From an uncultured Planctomycetales bacterium (lineage in GTDB: Bacteria; Planctomycetota; Planctomycetia; Isosphaerales; Isosphaeraceae), in the NCBI GenBank assembly GCA_903926465.1, contig CAIYJE010000180.1:1-64000 (forward strand): a DNA stretch of 64,000 nt, given 5' to 3'. The notes beneath the pieces are model-generated. The model was not told the DNA's origin and searched no databases. It saw nothing but the letters and a program-made list of their open reading frames with translations. A program made the position numbers and the translations under genes. Of the stretch, positions 26,549 through 35,410 are shown piece by piece (the first letter of the stretch is position 1; each line of letters starts with the position of its first letter).

Positions 26549-27483
26549 GTGTTGCGCAGGCTCCGACCAGTCAGGCTGAGGAAGATCGAGGCAAGATCGG
26601 CTCGCCCACCCGCAAAATGAGTCACCGTGTGCCCCATGGCACCCAGGGTGCTCAAGACCGCCGCGGCCAGATCCAGAGACTCCAAATCAAACACCAGTTT
26701 GCCGTGGACCCAGTTCACAGTGACCACGCCGGGGCGAGTTTTCAGAAAATCCAGGCTAATCCCTGCTTCTGGTTCGGCCAGTTCAACCGTTAATCGGTGT
26801 TCCGAGCTATGAGAAGCCAGCCTGGCCAGTTGATCAAAATTGCCATCGGCCACCACACACCCTTGGTCAATGATCACGATCCGGTCACAGAGCCGTTCAG
26901 CTTCTTCCATGTAGTGGGTGGTATAAACCAGAGACTTACCACGCGCCTTGAGCAACTCCAACCCCTCAAAGATCGTGTTTCGACTCTGAGGGTCTACCCC
27001 CACGGTTGGCTCATCCAGCACGAGAATCTCGGGATCGTGCAGCAGTGCCACCGCCAGATTCAAGCGCCGCTTCATTCCGCCGCTGTAGGTTTTGACCGGA
27101 TCTTTGGCACGGTCGCTGAGTTCCACCAACGCCAGGGCTTCGGTCATCGATCGCTGTAACTCGCGTCGGTCCAGCCCTTGAAGCGTTCCGAAGAACGATA
27201 GATTCTCCTGGCCAGACAGTTCTTCCACCAGCGCCAATTCTTGCGGCACCAGACCGAGCTTCCGCTTCCGCGGGTCTCGATCTCCACGAACCGCCTGCCC
27301 CTTGAACAGAACCTGTCCATCGTCGGGCCGGATCAGCCCGGAGATCATAGAGACCGTGGTGGACTTACCAGCCCCATTGGGGCCAAGTAAACCGACAGAC
27401 TCACCCTTGGCCACGCGAAACGACACGTCTCGCACCGCATGAATTTCACCAAACCGTTTATCAAGATGAACAACTTCAAGCAT
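26545..27483 (-). CDS. ABC transporter ATP-binding protein
   Basis: A 312-residue ATPase with Walker [10 protein letters not shown], the Q-loop in [13 protein letters not shown], signature [10 protein letters not shown], Walker [14 protein letters not shown] and switch His in [11 protein letters not shown]. The C-terminal ~70 residues are the extra domain seen in ABC-2 drug and lipid exporters of the CcmA/DrrA type. It is the first gene of the two-gene unit with the permease. No clear Shine-Dalgarno precedes the ATG at 27483. Confidence 0.93.
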   Translation of the reverse strand: MLEVVHLDKRFGEIHAVRDVSFRVAKGESVGLLGPNGAGKSTTVSMISGLIRPDDGQVLFKGQAVRGDRDPRKRKLGLVPQELALVEELSGQENLSFFGTLQGLDRRELQRSMTEALALVELSDRAKDPVKTYSGGMKRRLNLAVALLHDPEILVLDEPTVGVDPQSRNTIFEGLELLKARGKSLVYTTHYMEEAERLCDRIVIIDQGCVVADGNFDQLARLASHSSEHRLTVELAEPEAGISLDFLKTRPGVVTVNWVHGKLVFDLESLDLAAAVLSTLGAMGHTVTHFAGGRADLASIFLSLTGRSLRNT

Positions 27484-27581
27484 GTTTATTCGTGTTTGGG
27501 TGCGTGTGCTTCAGAACCAGGATGTGAAGGGGATCATTCTTGAACAGTCATGACGAACGTGATCTTTGGCAACTACGGCTT

Positions 27582-29006
27582 TCACTCTTGCGGCAAGTGC
27601 GTTCCAGGTTTTCGGCCTCGGGCAAGAGGGTCTCCAGCGGCGGCGGCAATCTGGGCCGGACTCATCACCATGGTGATCGGGATCCGTTTGCGAAGCAGGT
27701 TCAGGTACGCATCAAAATCTTGCTGTTCAACCGAGGATGCTGCGGGATCACGCCTGGCTAACTCCAGGCCCAGTTCCCGAACCGCGTACCGCTCTCGTAG
27801 AACGTTCACGGAAAAGCAGCGAGATGCCAGCCGCAAGTCGAGCGCAGCGGAATCGGCGGCACGCTCATGCTTGAGCAGACGCGGTAAATCGTGTTTCTCC
27901 CAGCGGTCCTCGATTTGGCTTTCCAGTTCCGTCAGTTGGCCCGGGGCAAGGAAGCACTTCTCTGCCTCTTGCATAATCAATGCTCTCTGAAGCAACCCTT
28001 CTAGAACCGAACGGGATAGGTTCATGATTTGCCGACGTGTTGAACCCTGTGTGGTAGGCATGAGCGCCAGTCTGGCTTTCACGGCCTCGCTCAGTTCGGT
28101 GAATGTCACCTCCACCGTTCCCACGGTAGCCACAACCTGCTCACTCACGCCACGGCTGGCGAGCGAACTTGGCCGCGGTGCGGTTTCATTGGCCGTTTGC
28201 GCCGCCGGAACTTTTACTTGAACTTGATGGCTTTCGCCACGAGTTGACACGGTTACACCTGTTGCCGAGATTTCAACAGGGGCGTCCAGGTCTGGCAATC
28301 CTGCCACATAGGTTTCCATTTCTGGGCTTGAACGCCGATTCGCCTTCTTCACCTGGCCTTGAGGATGGATCAGAGCAGGAACCACCAGCGCGGTCTCAGT
28401 CTCGAAAATTCGCCCTTCCGCCACACGCACCTGATTATCACGAACCGGCTCAACGCGTGAAATCACCGGTGATGGCTCAGTGTCCAGAGAGGAGCCGGCT
28501 GGCATGGGTTCTCGTAAAACGATCTCAGACGGATCAGGCCCAGCGGCTGCGAAGGTAACGCTTGGCGCTTGCCGTAGTTTTGGAGCCGCTTCCGGGCTGG
28601 GCCTCAACTCCGGCGTATTGGGCGACAGCCCAAGCTCCTGGCTTGCCGTAGTCAGCTCCCGAGCTGAAGCCGCTGAGGGCAGAGGAACGGTGGGAGAGGT
28701 TTCAACAGGGGGTGCTGCCAATCCAAATTCCCGCAATTCGGCTGTCCGTTCCGAACTGGCGTGTGCAATGGCGGGAGCGTCTGGCGCCCCAGGCCCACGG
28801 TCTGTCACCGTGGCCAGCTCTGGCTTTGATGCGGAATGATCCTTGGGCGGTTCGATAATCTTGGCGAATGGATCTTCTTCAGGCTCCAGGCTAGAACCCC
28901 TGGAATACGTGGAGGAACTGCCTTGCAGGGCGAGTCGATCAGACTCTAACCCCGCACATCCCCAGGCCATCAATATTAGCAGAAAACTCGCAAACAACCG
29001 GTGCAT
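27582..29006 (-). CDS. SurA-N-like chaperone-type lipoprotein
   Basis: A 474-residue protein. The N-terminus MHRLFASFLLILMAWGCAGL ends in a plausible lipobox (MAWGC), so a lipid anchor is likely. A ~270-residue Pro/Ser/Ala-rich linker follows. The C-terminal ~180 residues resemble the SurA/PpiC N-terminal chaperone domain (VATVGTVEVTFTELSEAVKA, LLQRALIMQEAEKCF). No parvulin catalytic domain is visible. The start at 29006 has GGATGGGA upstream; an ATG at 29018 is the alternative. Possible role: folding or escort of exported proteins. Confidence 0.7.
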   Translation of the reverse strand: MHRLFASFLLILMAWGCAGLESDRLALQGSSSTYSRGSSLEPEEDPFAKIIEPPKDHSASKPELATVTDRGPGAPDAPAIAHASSERTAELREFGLAAPPVETSPTVPLPSAASARELTTASQELGLSPNTPELRPSPEAAPKLRQAPSVTFAAAGPDPSEIVLREPMPAGSSLDTEPSPVISRVEPVRDNQVRVAEGRIFETETALVVPALIHPQGQVKKANRRSSPEMETYVAGLPDLDAPVEISATGVTVSTRGESHQVQVKVPAAQTANETAPRPSSLASRGVSEQVVATVGTVEVTFTELSEAVKARLALMPTTQGSTRRQIMNLSRSVLEGLLQRALIMQEAEKCFLAPGQLTELESQIEDRWEKHDLPRLLKHERAADSAALDLRLASRCFSVNVLRERYAVRELGLELARRDPAASSVEQQDFDAYLNLLRKRIPITMVMSPAQIAAAAGDPLARGRKPGTHLPQE

Positions 29007-29308
29007 CGCAAATCCCATCCTTGAGATGTGGCGACCGAGACCATCTGGAATCAGGTTGTCCGTACACTACCCGATCCCAATTCCGCGCTGAACATCACCA
29101 TGAGGTGTCATAATTACTAATCGCCCGGCGGAAATCCGGCAATGGCAGCTTCATACCCCCAGAGAAGAAGCCGGCGGTTCCTCTTGACCGGTTGTTCGTA
29201 CTGACATAGCATCCCGCACATTGCGTCTTTAGCGTCCCGCATCGTGAGATCTTCGTTTCGCTGCACGCCAGGGACTCAGCGCTCAACGCTCAGGGAGGAG
29301 CGACGTCG

Positions 29309-30016
29309 ATGAGGGAGCATAACAGGGCGTTTTGCCAGGTGGTAGTTGATTCGTTTGACTGCCCAGGGCCAATTTACGAGTTCGGCTCTTATCAGGTTGA
29401 AGGTCAAGAGCAGTTCGCAGACCTCCGTGGCCTGTTTCCGAACACCCCCTACGTGGGCTGTGACATGCGTCAGGGGCTGGGCGTTGATCGCGTCGAAGAC
29501 GTGAGCCAGCTCAGCCTGGGGAATGAATCGGTGGGCACCGCGCTCTGTATCGAGACATTCGAGCACGTCTTCGAGGTCCGACGCGCGTTCGATGAGATTT
29601 ACCGCGTCTTGAAGCCGGGCGGCCTGTTCATCCTTACGTCCCCCTTGAACTTCAGGATTCACGGCTACCCCGACGATTACTGGCGAATGACCCCCAGTTG
29701 CCTGCGCCGGATGCTGGCTCCTTATGGGGCTCGCATTGTGGGCTGGCAGGGCCACGAGGCATTCCCACACACGGTGATGTCTCTGGGTGTAAAAAACCCC
29801 GCTCCGCTCGATTTCGTCACCCGTGCTGATCAGCTCATAAACCAGTACCGAGCCTGGTTGACCGAAACCGAGAGCCAGCTCCCCTGGACCACCCGGCTCA
29901 AACGGACCATGGGGAAGGTTTATCGTTCCAAGGGGGAACGGCACCAGCTTGGTGATTATTACCGGGCCGGATTCCAGGCCGAGGCTGCCCGGCCACCGCT
30001 CGCGCTTGCCGGTTGA
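29309..30016 (+). CDS. Class I SAM-dependent methyltransferase (Methyltransf_11 type)
   Basis: A 235-residue protein with a modified SAM-binding strand (IYEFGSYQVEGQ), an acidic strand end (YVGCDMRQG), TALCIETFEHV and the RVLKPGGLFILTSPLNF strand that is typical of the family. GGAGGAG precedes the ATG. It lies 60 bases before the phosphodiesterase gene on the same strand. The substrate is unknown; the HGYPDDYWRMTP segment is found in glycan- or lipid-associated methyltransferases. Confidence 0.82.
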   Translation: MREHNRAFCQVVVDSFDCPGPIYEFGSYQVEGQEQFADLRGLFPNTPYVGCDMRQGLGVDRVEDVSQLSLGNESVGTALCIETFEHVFEVRRAFDEIYRVLKPGGLFILTSPLNFRIHGYPDDYWRMTPSCLRRMLAPYGARIVGWQGHEAFPHTVMSLGVKNPAPLDFVTRADQLINQYRAWLTETESQLPWTTRLKRTMGKVYRSKGERHQLGDYYRAGFQAEAARPPLALAG

Positions 30017-30076
30017 ACCAACCCACCCGGTTGCCCGCCACTTCACCCGCTCGCCGGCCCACTGTGGAGTACGTCC

Positions 30077-31741
30077 ATGGATACTTCCGAACGCCTCATG
30101 ATTCTGGGGCTCGATGGCGCCACCTGGTCGGTCCTGGACCCCATGCGTCAGCGCGGGCACATGCCCAACCTGAACGCGTTGGTAGAACGCTCAGCCCACG
30201 GCCCGTTGCGTTCGGTTGTACCACCGGTGACCACCGCCGCCTGGACCTCGCTGTCTACCGGCTGCACGCCAATCCGCCACGGCGTGTTTGACCATCGTTA
30301 CTATGACGCACCCAGCCGCCAGATGCGGGTGAACCACAGCGGTCGCCGCCGGGTGCCCACCTTCTGGCACCAACTCTCAGAAGCTGGCCGCACCGTGGTC
30401 AGCCTGAACGTGCCAGGCACCTTCCCGCCCCTTCCCGTGAAGGGGATCTGTGTCTCTGGGATGGATGCTCCACATCTGGAAGCCGCAGTCTCTGGAAACC
30501 CCAGCTTTGCGGCCCGGCTCAAAACTGAAGCGCCCGGTTATAGCCTGCGATACTTCTGGAAGCGGGTCCCCCAGTCGCTTGAGGAACTCCAGGAAAATGC
30601 CAGGCTCACCGCCGAGAGCTTTCAAGGCCGCGCTGAAGGAGGTCTGGTAGCAGACCGCCACTGCCCAGACTGGTCGGTGCTGATGGTGCAGTTTCAGAAT
30701 CTTGACCCGTTCCAGCATCGTTGCTGGAAGTACTTGAATGTGGATCATACGGGGATCGACGATGCCCCCTGGAACGATGCTGCCGCCGAGGTGATCAAGG
30801 GGCTAGACCGCGCCGTGGGCCAACTGCTGGAACTGGCCGAAAAGCGCGGCGCCCACGTGCTGGTGGTCAGCGACCACGGCTTTGGCCCTTGCTTGGGCCG
30901 GATTGCCGTGAACCGGATCTTGCTCGATGCCGGCGTGGCCCGTCCGCTTGGCCCCGTTGGCAAGCTCGGCCAGCTCGCTCGGCTGGCTAAAGACAGGCTC
31001 CGCCTTCGTGCCCTCAAACAAGACGATCCTGAAGCCCGAAGCGCCTCGTTTGCCGCATCGGTTGACGCCCAGATGCCGCTCGACTTCCGCCGGACTCACG
31101 CCTTCGCCCCGCACCAGGATACGGCGGCCATGGTTTATCTGAACACTCGCGCCCGGCACAAGCACGCCCCGCTGGTCACACCCCGACAAATTGACGAGGC
31201 ACGCAACGAAACCGCCATCGCCTTGGCCTCGGCACGTGACCCATCTACAGGCCTGCACCTGTTTCCGAGCGTGCTCAGTGTGGCCGATCTTTACAACATC
31301 GATCCCACCGAACTGGGATACCCAGACTTGATTGCCCTGCCCGACGAGAATTACTGGGTTCGCACCAAGATTGTACGCGGACAGGGCTGGGTGGAACCCG
31401 ATCCCAACTTGCCCGGCACCCACCGCCCCGAAGGCGTGGTGGCACTGGCCGGTGCCGGCGTCACGCCCGGCCGTACCCTCTCTGCCCAGCTCATTGATAT
31501 CGCACCCACGGTCCTCCAGATGTTCGGGCTACCAATACCCGACTTCATGGAAGGCACTCCCCTGCCCGCCCTGCCGAAAACAAACCCCAGCTCACACGTC
31601 CACAAACGGCTCGATAAACCGGGCACCCCGGTGAACGGACCGCACATCGCCACGCTGAACCCGGACGCCGAGTTTGCGTTCTCGGATGCCGATCAGGCAA
31701 TCATCGAGCAGCGGCTGGCTGATCTGGGTTACCTGGAATAA
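30077..31741 (+). CDS. Type I phosphodiesterase/nucleotide pyrophosphatase (alkaline phosphatase superfamily)
   Basis: A 554-residue hydrolase. LMILGLDGATW carries the first metal Asp, PVTTAAWTSLSTGC the nucleophile Thr, VLVVSDHGFGP the Asp-His pair and PGTHRPEGVVALAG the last His. No signal peptide is seen. Members cleave phosphodiester or phosphonate bonds in nucleotides or lipids, or modify glycan phospho-groups. Its close pairing with a methyltransferase may mean a shared lipid or glycan pathway. Confidence 0.87.
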   Translation: MDTSERLMILGLDGATWSVLDPMRQRGHMPNLNALVERSAHGPLRSVVPPVTTAAWTSLSTGCTPIRHGVFDHRYYDAPSRQMRVNHSGRRRVPTFWHQLSEAGRTVVSLNVPGTFPPLPVKGICVSGMDAPHLEAAVSGNPSFAARLKTEAPGYSLRYFWKRVPQSLEELQENARLTAESFQGRAEGGLVADRHCPDWSVLMVQFQNLDPFQHRCWKYLNVDHTGIDDAPWNDAAAEVIKGLDRAVGQLLELAEKRGAHVLVVSDHGFGPCLGRIAVNRILLDAGVARPLGPVGKLGQLARLAKDRLRLRALKQDDPEARSASFAASVDAQMPLDFRRTHAFAPHQDTAAMVYLNTRARHKHAPLVTPRQIDEARNETAIALASARDPSTGLHLFPSVLSVADLYNIDPTELGYPDLIALPDENYWVRTKIVRGQGWVEPDPNLPGTHRPEGVVALAGAGVTPGRTLSAQLIDIAPTVLQMFGLPIPDFMEGTPLPALPKTNPSSHVHKRLDKPGTPVNGPHIATLNPDAEFAFSDADQAIIEQRLADLGYLE

Positions 31742-31824
31742 ACACACCAGTATTTATTCAAGCGATTCGCCAGCCGATTCATCCGTGGCCGGTGGCCGTG
31801 GCAAAGTGCTTACTCTTCAGGCCT

Positions 31825-31974
31825 GGTGGCATGGATGACTCCATCGGTGTCATCCGTGACGTGTGATACTTGACACCTGCTTACTTTTCTTGACCTGGGG
31901 AGGATCCATAGACGCTTCGCGGGCGTCTAGGCTTCCGGTCACGGATGACTCTCGGTAGAGTCATCCATGCCACC
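31825..31974. repeat. Pair of inverted GGATGAC/GTCATCC palindromes (BIME-like)
   Basis: GGTGGCATGGATGACTC at 31825-31841 is repeated exactly in inverse at 31958-31974. Inside it, GTCATCCGTGAC (31849-31860) pairs with 31938-31949. Each side is also a hairpin by itself (GGATGAC...GTCATCC). The middle holds a further TAGACGC/GCGTCTA hairpin around 31910-31930. Nothing else is seen in the 261-base gap. Confidence 0.65.
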
Positions 31975-32002
31975 TTCGGATCGCTGCGCTCCCAGAGGCT
32001 TG

Positions 32003-32677
32003 CTACTCAATCGGCTTTCCGCGCTCCCATCGGGGTTTCCCAGGGCCAAAAGCCGAGGCCGTGACATAAAACCGCCAGTCCACGGGGAACCGCCAGACCT
32101 GGAAGAAGATGAACGCCATGTCTTCGGCCGCAGATTCCTCGTCGCCGTAGATATAAATCTTGCGGAACGGGTCGATCCCATCGACATCCTCACCGTTGAG
32201 CGTGAATTCAGGGCGATCTCGCAGATAGAAGAAGCCCCGCCGCCGGCGCAAAATCTGCTCGGCTTCGGCCGGATACAGGGTCGGAAGCGGCAGATCCATG
32301 CAGAACCAATGCTCCTCGAAGCTGAACTGAATGTAACGGATCTGGGAATCGTCTTGCCGCCACCCTTCATCGGGTAGTTCGCCTATCTCGGCATCATCGT
32401 CCACCGTCACGCTGGCAATCCCGGCATCGTCAAAACCGGCCATCACCAGTTCCAGGGCCGGCTTGGCAGACTCCGTCAAACCGGGCTCATCAAACTCACC
32501 CGACGGCGGCCGATCATCGAAGATGATAAAGCACGGCCCATGTGCCACTTCATGCGTTCGGTGGTGCATCTTCTTCGAGTAACCGGCGAACTGGGCGGTC
32601 CGCCTCGCAAGCTCTTGACCATAATCAAACGTCAAAGGATGCCCCCTTCCAGACCACACCAGGTTTTGAAGGCTCAA
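32003..32677 (-). CDS. Conserved-looking hypothetical protein, 224 aa
   Basis: An acidic cytoplasmic protein without a recognised domain. It contains FIIFDDRPPSGEFDEPGL, GFFYLRDRPEFTLNGEDVDG and a C-terminal EDMAFIFFQVWRFPVDWRFY rich in aromatic residues. The frame begins with a TTG at 32677, with only a weak site upstream, so the true start may be inside (a Met lies at residue 37). It is divergent from the metallophosphoesterase gene. I infer it is real from its length and protein-like composition. Confidence 0.6.
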   Translation of the reverse strand: MSLQNLVWSGRGHPLTFDYGQELARRTAQFAGYSKKMHHRTHEVAHGPCFIIFDDRPPSGEFDEPGLTESAKPALELVMAGFDDAGIASVTVDDDAEIGELPDEGWRQDDSQIRYIQFSFEEHWFCMDLPLPTLYPAEAEQILRRRRGFFYLRDRPEFTLNGEDVDGIDPFRKIYIYGDEESAAEDMAFIFFQVWRFPVDWRFYVTASAFGPGKPRWERGKPIE

Positions 32678-32860
32678 CTTCAGTCAGCCAATCCCGGCAG
32701 GGAAATACCAGCCAGGCGGATCCAGCTTATCAGCAAACCGGGGTCAAAGCTCGCCAAGAGCCTGGAAATGTACGATGTGCATCAAGCGACCATTAGCTAA
32801 AATACGGGTACGACGTGAAGCGGAACCGGATCTCCTTGGTTGGACATGAAGAGATACCCC

Positions 32861-33868
32861 ATGAAACGACGCGAGTTCCTTGGCACCCTGGCGGCCGGCG
32901 CACCGGCCCTGGCATTTGGCATCTCCCGCCCCACCTGGGCCGACGAAACCGAAACGCGACACGGCGACATGCTGATCCATCAGAAGGCCAGCGATCACCT
33001 TGATATCCGCTTCACGCCCAACCGGCCCAGGCCCCTGCGCCTGCTGCAACTGGCCGACACCCATTTCCATCCAGACACCGTCAAGCACTCCAATCAGGCG
33101 ACCGAAAGTCTGCTGCGGTCCTTGATCGAGCGTGAGCAGCCCGACTTCATCATCCACACGGGCGACTTCGTGAATAATGACAACGATAAGCTTGTGGAAT
33201 GGACCGGCATGAGCATCTTGAACGGGTTGAAGACCCCGTGGACGCTCTGCTTCGGCAACCATGATTACCCCGTGAACAAGGCCGAAGGGTCCAAACCGCT
33301 CGACGAGATCCGCCAGAACATGGAGCGCGGGTTTCAGGGGTATATCGACGCCCCCACCGGCCGCCATTACTGCTACCGCTACGACCTGTTGAATGGTGAC
33401 GCGGCCAAACCCTCGGCCAGCCTGTTCTTCTTCCAGGTGGGCTACGATACCGGCGACAGGCGCATTTCCGACCCGCAACTCGCCTGGTTCAACCGTCAGA
33501 TGGAGCAAGACGCCGAGCGCGGGGTGAACACGCCGATCACCGTGTTTGTGCATATCCCGCTGGTCGAGTATCGCGACCTGTTTGACTCGGGCAGTGCGCA
33601 AGGCGTAAAAGCCGAGAACATCTGCTTTGATAGCGACACCGGCGAATCGTTCACACGGTTCCAGAAATCAGGCCGGGTTGTGGCCGTCTTCTGCGGACAT
33701 GATCATGTGAACAACTATCATGGCCTGTGGAAGGGAATTGATCTGGTTTACGGGCGGGTGACCGGCCTGGGCGCGTATGGCCCACCCACCTGGAAGCGCG
33801 GCGGGCGGTTGATCACGTTGGATCTTCAGGCACCCAGGCCGGCAACGCGGCATACCGAGGTGTTCTGA
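32861..33868 (+). CDS. Tat-exported metallophosphoesterase
   Basis: A 335-residue calcineurin-like phosphoesterase. The N-terminus MKRREFLGTLAAGAPALAFG is a twin-arginine signal. The metal motifs appear in order: ADTHFH, HTGDFVNN, FGNHDYP, VFVHIPLVEY and FCGHDHVNN. The order resembles purple-acid-phosphatase-like Tat proteins. GAAGAGA lies about six bases before the ATG at 32861; in-frame starts at 32840 and 32846 exist. It probably acts on phosphomonoesters or diesters outside the cytoplasm. Confidence 0.9.
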   Translation: MKRREFLGTLAAGAPALAFGISRPTWADETETRHGDMLIHQKASDHLDIRFTPNRPRPLRLLQLADTHFHPDTVKHSNQATESLLRSLIEREQPDFIIHTGDFVNNDNDKLVEWTGMSILNGLKTPWTLCFGNHDYPVNKAEGSKPLDEIRQNMERGFQGYIDAPTGRHYCYRYDLLNGDAAKPSASLFFFQVGYDTGDRRISDPQLAWFNRQMEQDAERGVNTPITVFVHIPLVEYRDLFDSGSAQGVKAENICFDSDTGESFTRFQKSGRVVAVFCGHDHVNNYHGLWKGIDLVYGRVTGLGAYGPPTWKRGGRLITLDLQAPRPATRHTEVF

Positions 33869-34019
33869 GCCCCTTTTTCTTTCACAGTCGGTTTACACAC
33901 ATAACAGGCCCAGCAGAGATCCCAGGGGGGCAGAGTCACGCACCTGCGTCTCGGCCGTAATTCTCTGTAACCATCAAGGATCAATACCAACCAGCACCCG
34001 AACTCAAGGGCGAATCGTC

Positions 34020-34508
34020 ATGGCACACTGTGATTACTGCGGAACAACGATCCTGTTCGGCGGCGTGAAAGACCATGGCCACCGGTTCTGCAACGAGGAA
34101 TGCCAGCAGGGGGCAGTTCTACTCGCGGTATCCGAGCAGATTCCCGACAAAGTCATGGCAGACCACGTGAACGCCGTTCATCAGGGCGACTGTCCCCGGT
34201 GCGGCGGGCCCGGACCGGTGGATGTGCATACCTCGCACACCGTCTGGTCGATGTTGGTCATGACCTCCTGGCACAGCAAGCCGCAGATGTGCTGCCGCTC
34301 GTGTGGAACCAAGACGCAGCTCAAGGGAGCCTTGATCTCGGGAGTGGCCGGATGGTGGGGGTTCCCCTGGGGCCTGATCATGACTCCCGTCCAGATCGGA
34401 AAGAACCTGGTCGGGATCTTCTCAGGGCCCGACTCCTCGGAACCATCCGCCGAGTTGACGAAGATCGTCAGCCTGAGCCTGGCCGCTCACGCCATACGAG
34501 GAGATTGA
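34020..34508 (+). CDS. Zinc-ribbon protein with hydrophobic segment
   Basis: A 162-residue protein with several Cys pairs: CDYCG...FCNEEC, CPRCGGPG and CCRSCGTK. This gives two likely zinc-binding sites. They are followed by a hydrophobic segment (ALISGVAGWWGFPWGLIM), so it may be membrane-tethered. Related architectures occur as small accessory proteins of unknown job; no catalytic motif is seen. A hairpin at 34557-34583 probably ends its transcript. Confidence 0.7.
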   Translation: MAHCDYCGTTILFGGVKDHGHRFCNEECQQGAVLLAVSEQIPDKVMADHVNAVHQGDCPRCGGPGPVDVHTSHTVWSMLVMTSWHSKPQMCCRSCGTKTQLKGALISGVAGWWGFPWGLIMTPVQIGKNLVGIFSGPDSSEPSAELTKIVSLSLAAHAIRGD

Positions 34509-34533
34509 AGAACTCCAGGTCGTGGGTGGAGAG

Positions 34534-34556
34534 TGGACGGAATGGACTTGATGGAC
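34534..34556. repeat. TGGAC 9-bp-periodic element, copy 2 (half)
   Basis: TGGAC at 34534, 34543 and 34552, again 9 bases apart. The complementary GTCCA arm is missing. It lies between the convergent zinc-ribbon and Fur-family genes and runs directly into the hairpin at 34557-34583. Confidence 0.6.
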
Positions 34557-34583
34557 GAACCCGGACACCGCAAACCCGGGTTC
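34557..34583 (+). terminator. Terminator-like hairpin after zinc-ribbon gene
   Basis: GAACCCGG and CCGGGTTC form a perfect 8-bp stem with an 11-base loop, followed by a broken T-rich run (TGTTCTT). It lies about 50 bases after the stop of the zinc-ribbon gene, in a convergent gap. Confidence 0.5.
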
Positions 34584-34658
34584 TGTTCTTCAAGCCTTCC
34601 AGTCTTGATTTATCTCGGTTCTTACGTTTTCCTGATACGTTTGATTCGTGGTTCTAAA

Positions 34659-35165
34659 TCAAATCAGATCGAGCCGGCGTCTGGGGCTGCGAGCGCGAAG
34701 GCATTTGCCGCACTTACCGGTGATGATGAAGCGATGGCCCGAGGCTCGAAAGCCATGCAGGCTGGCCATCCGTTCCCGGAGCTGGCGAATCTCCTCGTTG
34801 GTGAATTCGAGGATGGTGCCGCATTCGGTGCAGTGCATGTGGTCATGCGAGGGATAACCGTAGTCATGCTCATAGACCGTGCGATTGGTCAGCCGCAGCT
34901 CACGTAAGATCCCAGCCTCCACCAGCAGCCTGAGCGTACGGTACACGGTGGCTCGGCTCACCCGCTGGCCGCTGGTCTGCAGGTCGGACACCAGTTCGTC
35001 GGCGTCGAAATGTTTGTGGTGCGCGAAAATGTGGGCGATCAGGGTACGCCTGGGGGCGGTCAGCTTCTCACCCCTGATCTCCAGAAACTCACGAAATTTG
35101 TCTTCCGGCCCCTGCGGCAGGTTGAGCGGCGGCAGCGAGATGGATTCCGAAGGGGAAGAAGACAC
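34659..35165 (-). CDS. Fur/Zur/PerR-family metal-responsive repressor
   Basis: A 168-residue regulator. The helix-turn-helix part contains VSRATVYRTLRLLVEAGIL. HDHMHCTECGTILEF and the C-terminal CGKCLRA give metal ligands and two CxxC pairs for the structural zinc. The start is a GTG at 35165 with a GGAAAT site. The subtype (iron, zinc or peroxide) cannot be told. An AATGAA/TTCATT palindrome 75-95 bases upstream may be its own operator. Confidence 0.93.
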   Translation of the reverse strand: MSSSPSESISLPPLNLPQGPEDKFREFLEIRGEKLTAPRRTLIAHIFAHHKHFDADELVSDLQTSGQRVSRATVYRTLRLLVEAGILRELRLTNRTVYEHDYGYPSHDHMHCTECGTILEFTNEEIRQLRERMASLHGFRASGHRFIITGKCGKCLRARSPRRRLDLI

Positions 35166-35238
35166 GGCGGATTTCCAGGAACAAGCCCAGCTAAGAGCGG
35201 GCGGGAACCCGCCCAGCTTCAGGCTGTTAAACCAACGA

Positions 35239-35258
35239 AATGAATCTGATACTTCATT
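35239..35258. promoter_or_regulatory. Possible Fur-type operator upstream of the regulator
   Basis: AATGAA (35239-35244) and TTCATT (35253-35258) form an AT-rich inverted repeat with an 8-base spacer, set in otherwise GC-rich DNA. This spacing and AT bias recall Fur/PerR boxes. The position, 74 bases before the fur-like start, suits autoregulation. Confidence 0.4.
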
Positions 35259-35303
35259 CTAAATCCCGCCGGTTCACGCGTCGACCGCCCGGTGGTCAAA
35301 GCG

Positions 35304-35353
35304 AACCGCCCTCCATGCTTCCCGCGGTGGTCACGGGAAGCATAAGGGCGGTT
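35304..35353 (-). terminator. Strong hairpin downstream of the 35411-36439 gene
   Basis: AACCGCCCT and ATGCTTCCCG (35304-35324, with a 2-base bulge) pair with 35334-35353 around a 9-base loop, giving 19 base pairs. It lies 58 bases past the stop of the minus-strand gene ending at 35411, so it probably ends that transcript before the fur-like gene. Confidence 0.6.
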
Positions 35354-35410
35354 GCTCTGCGGTCGGAACGGAAACAGGGCCGGGGGTTGGCCGTACCCTG
35401 GTGGATCATT

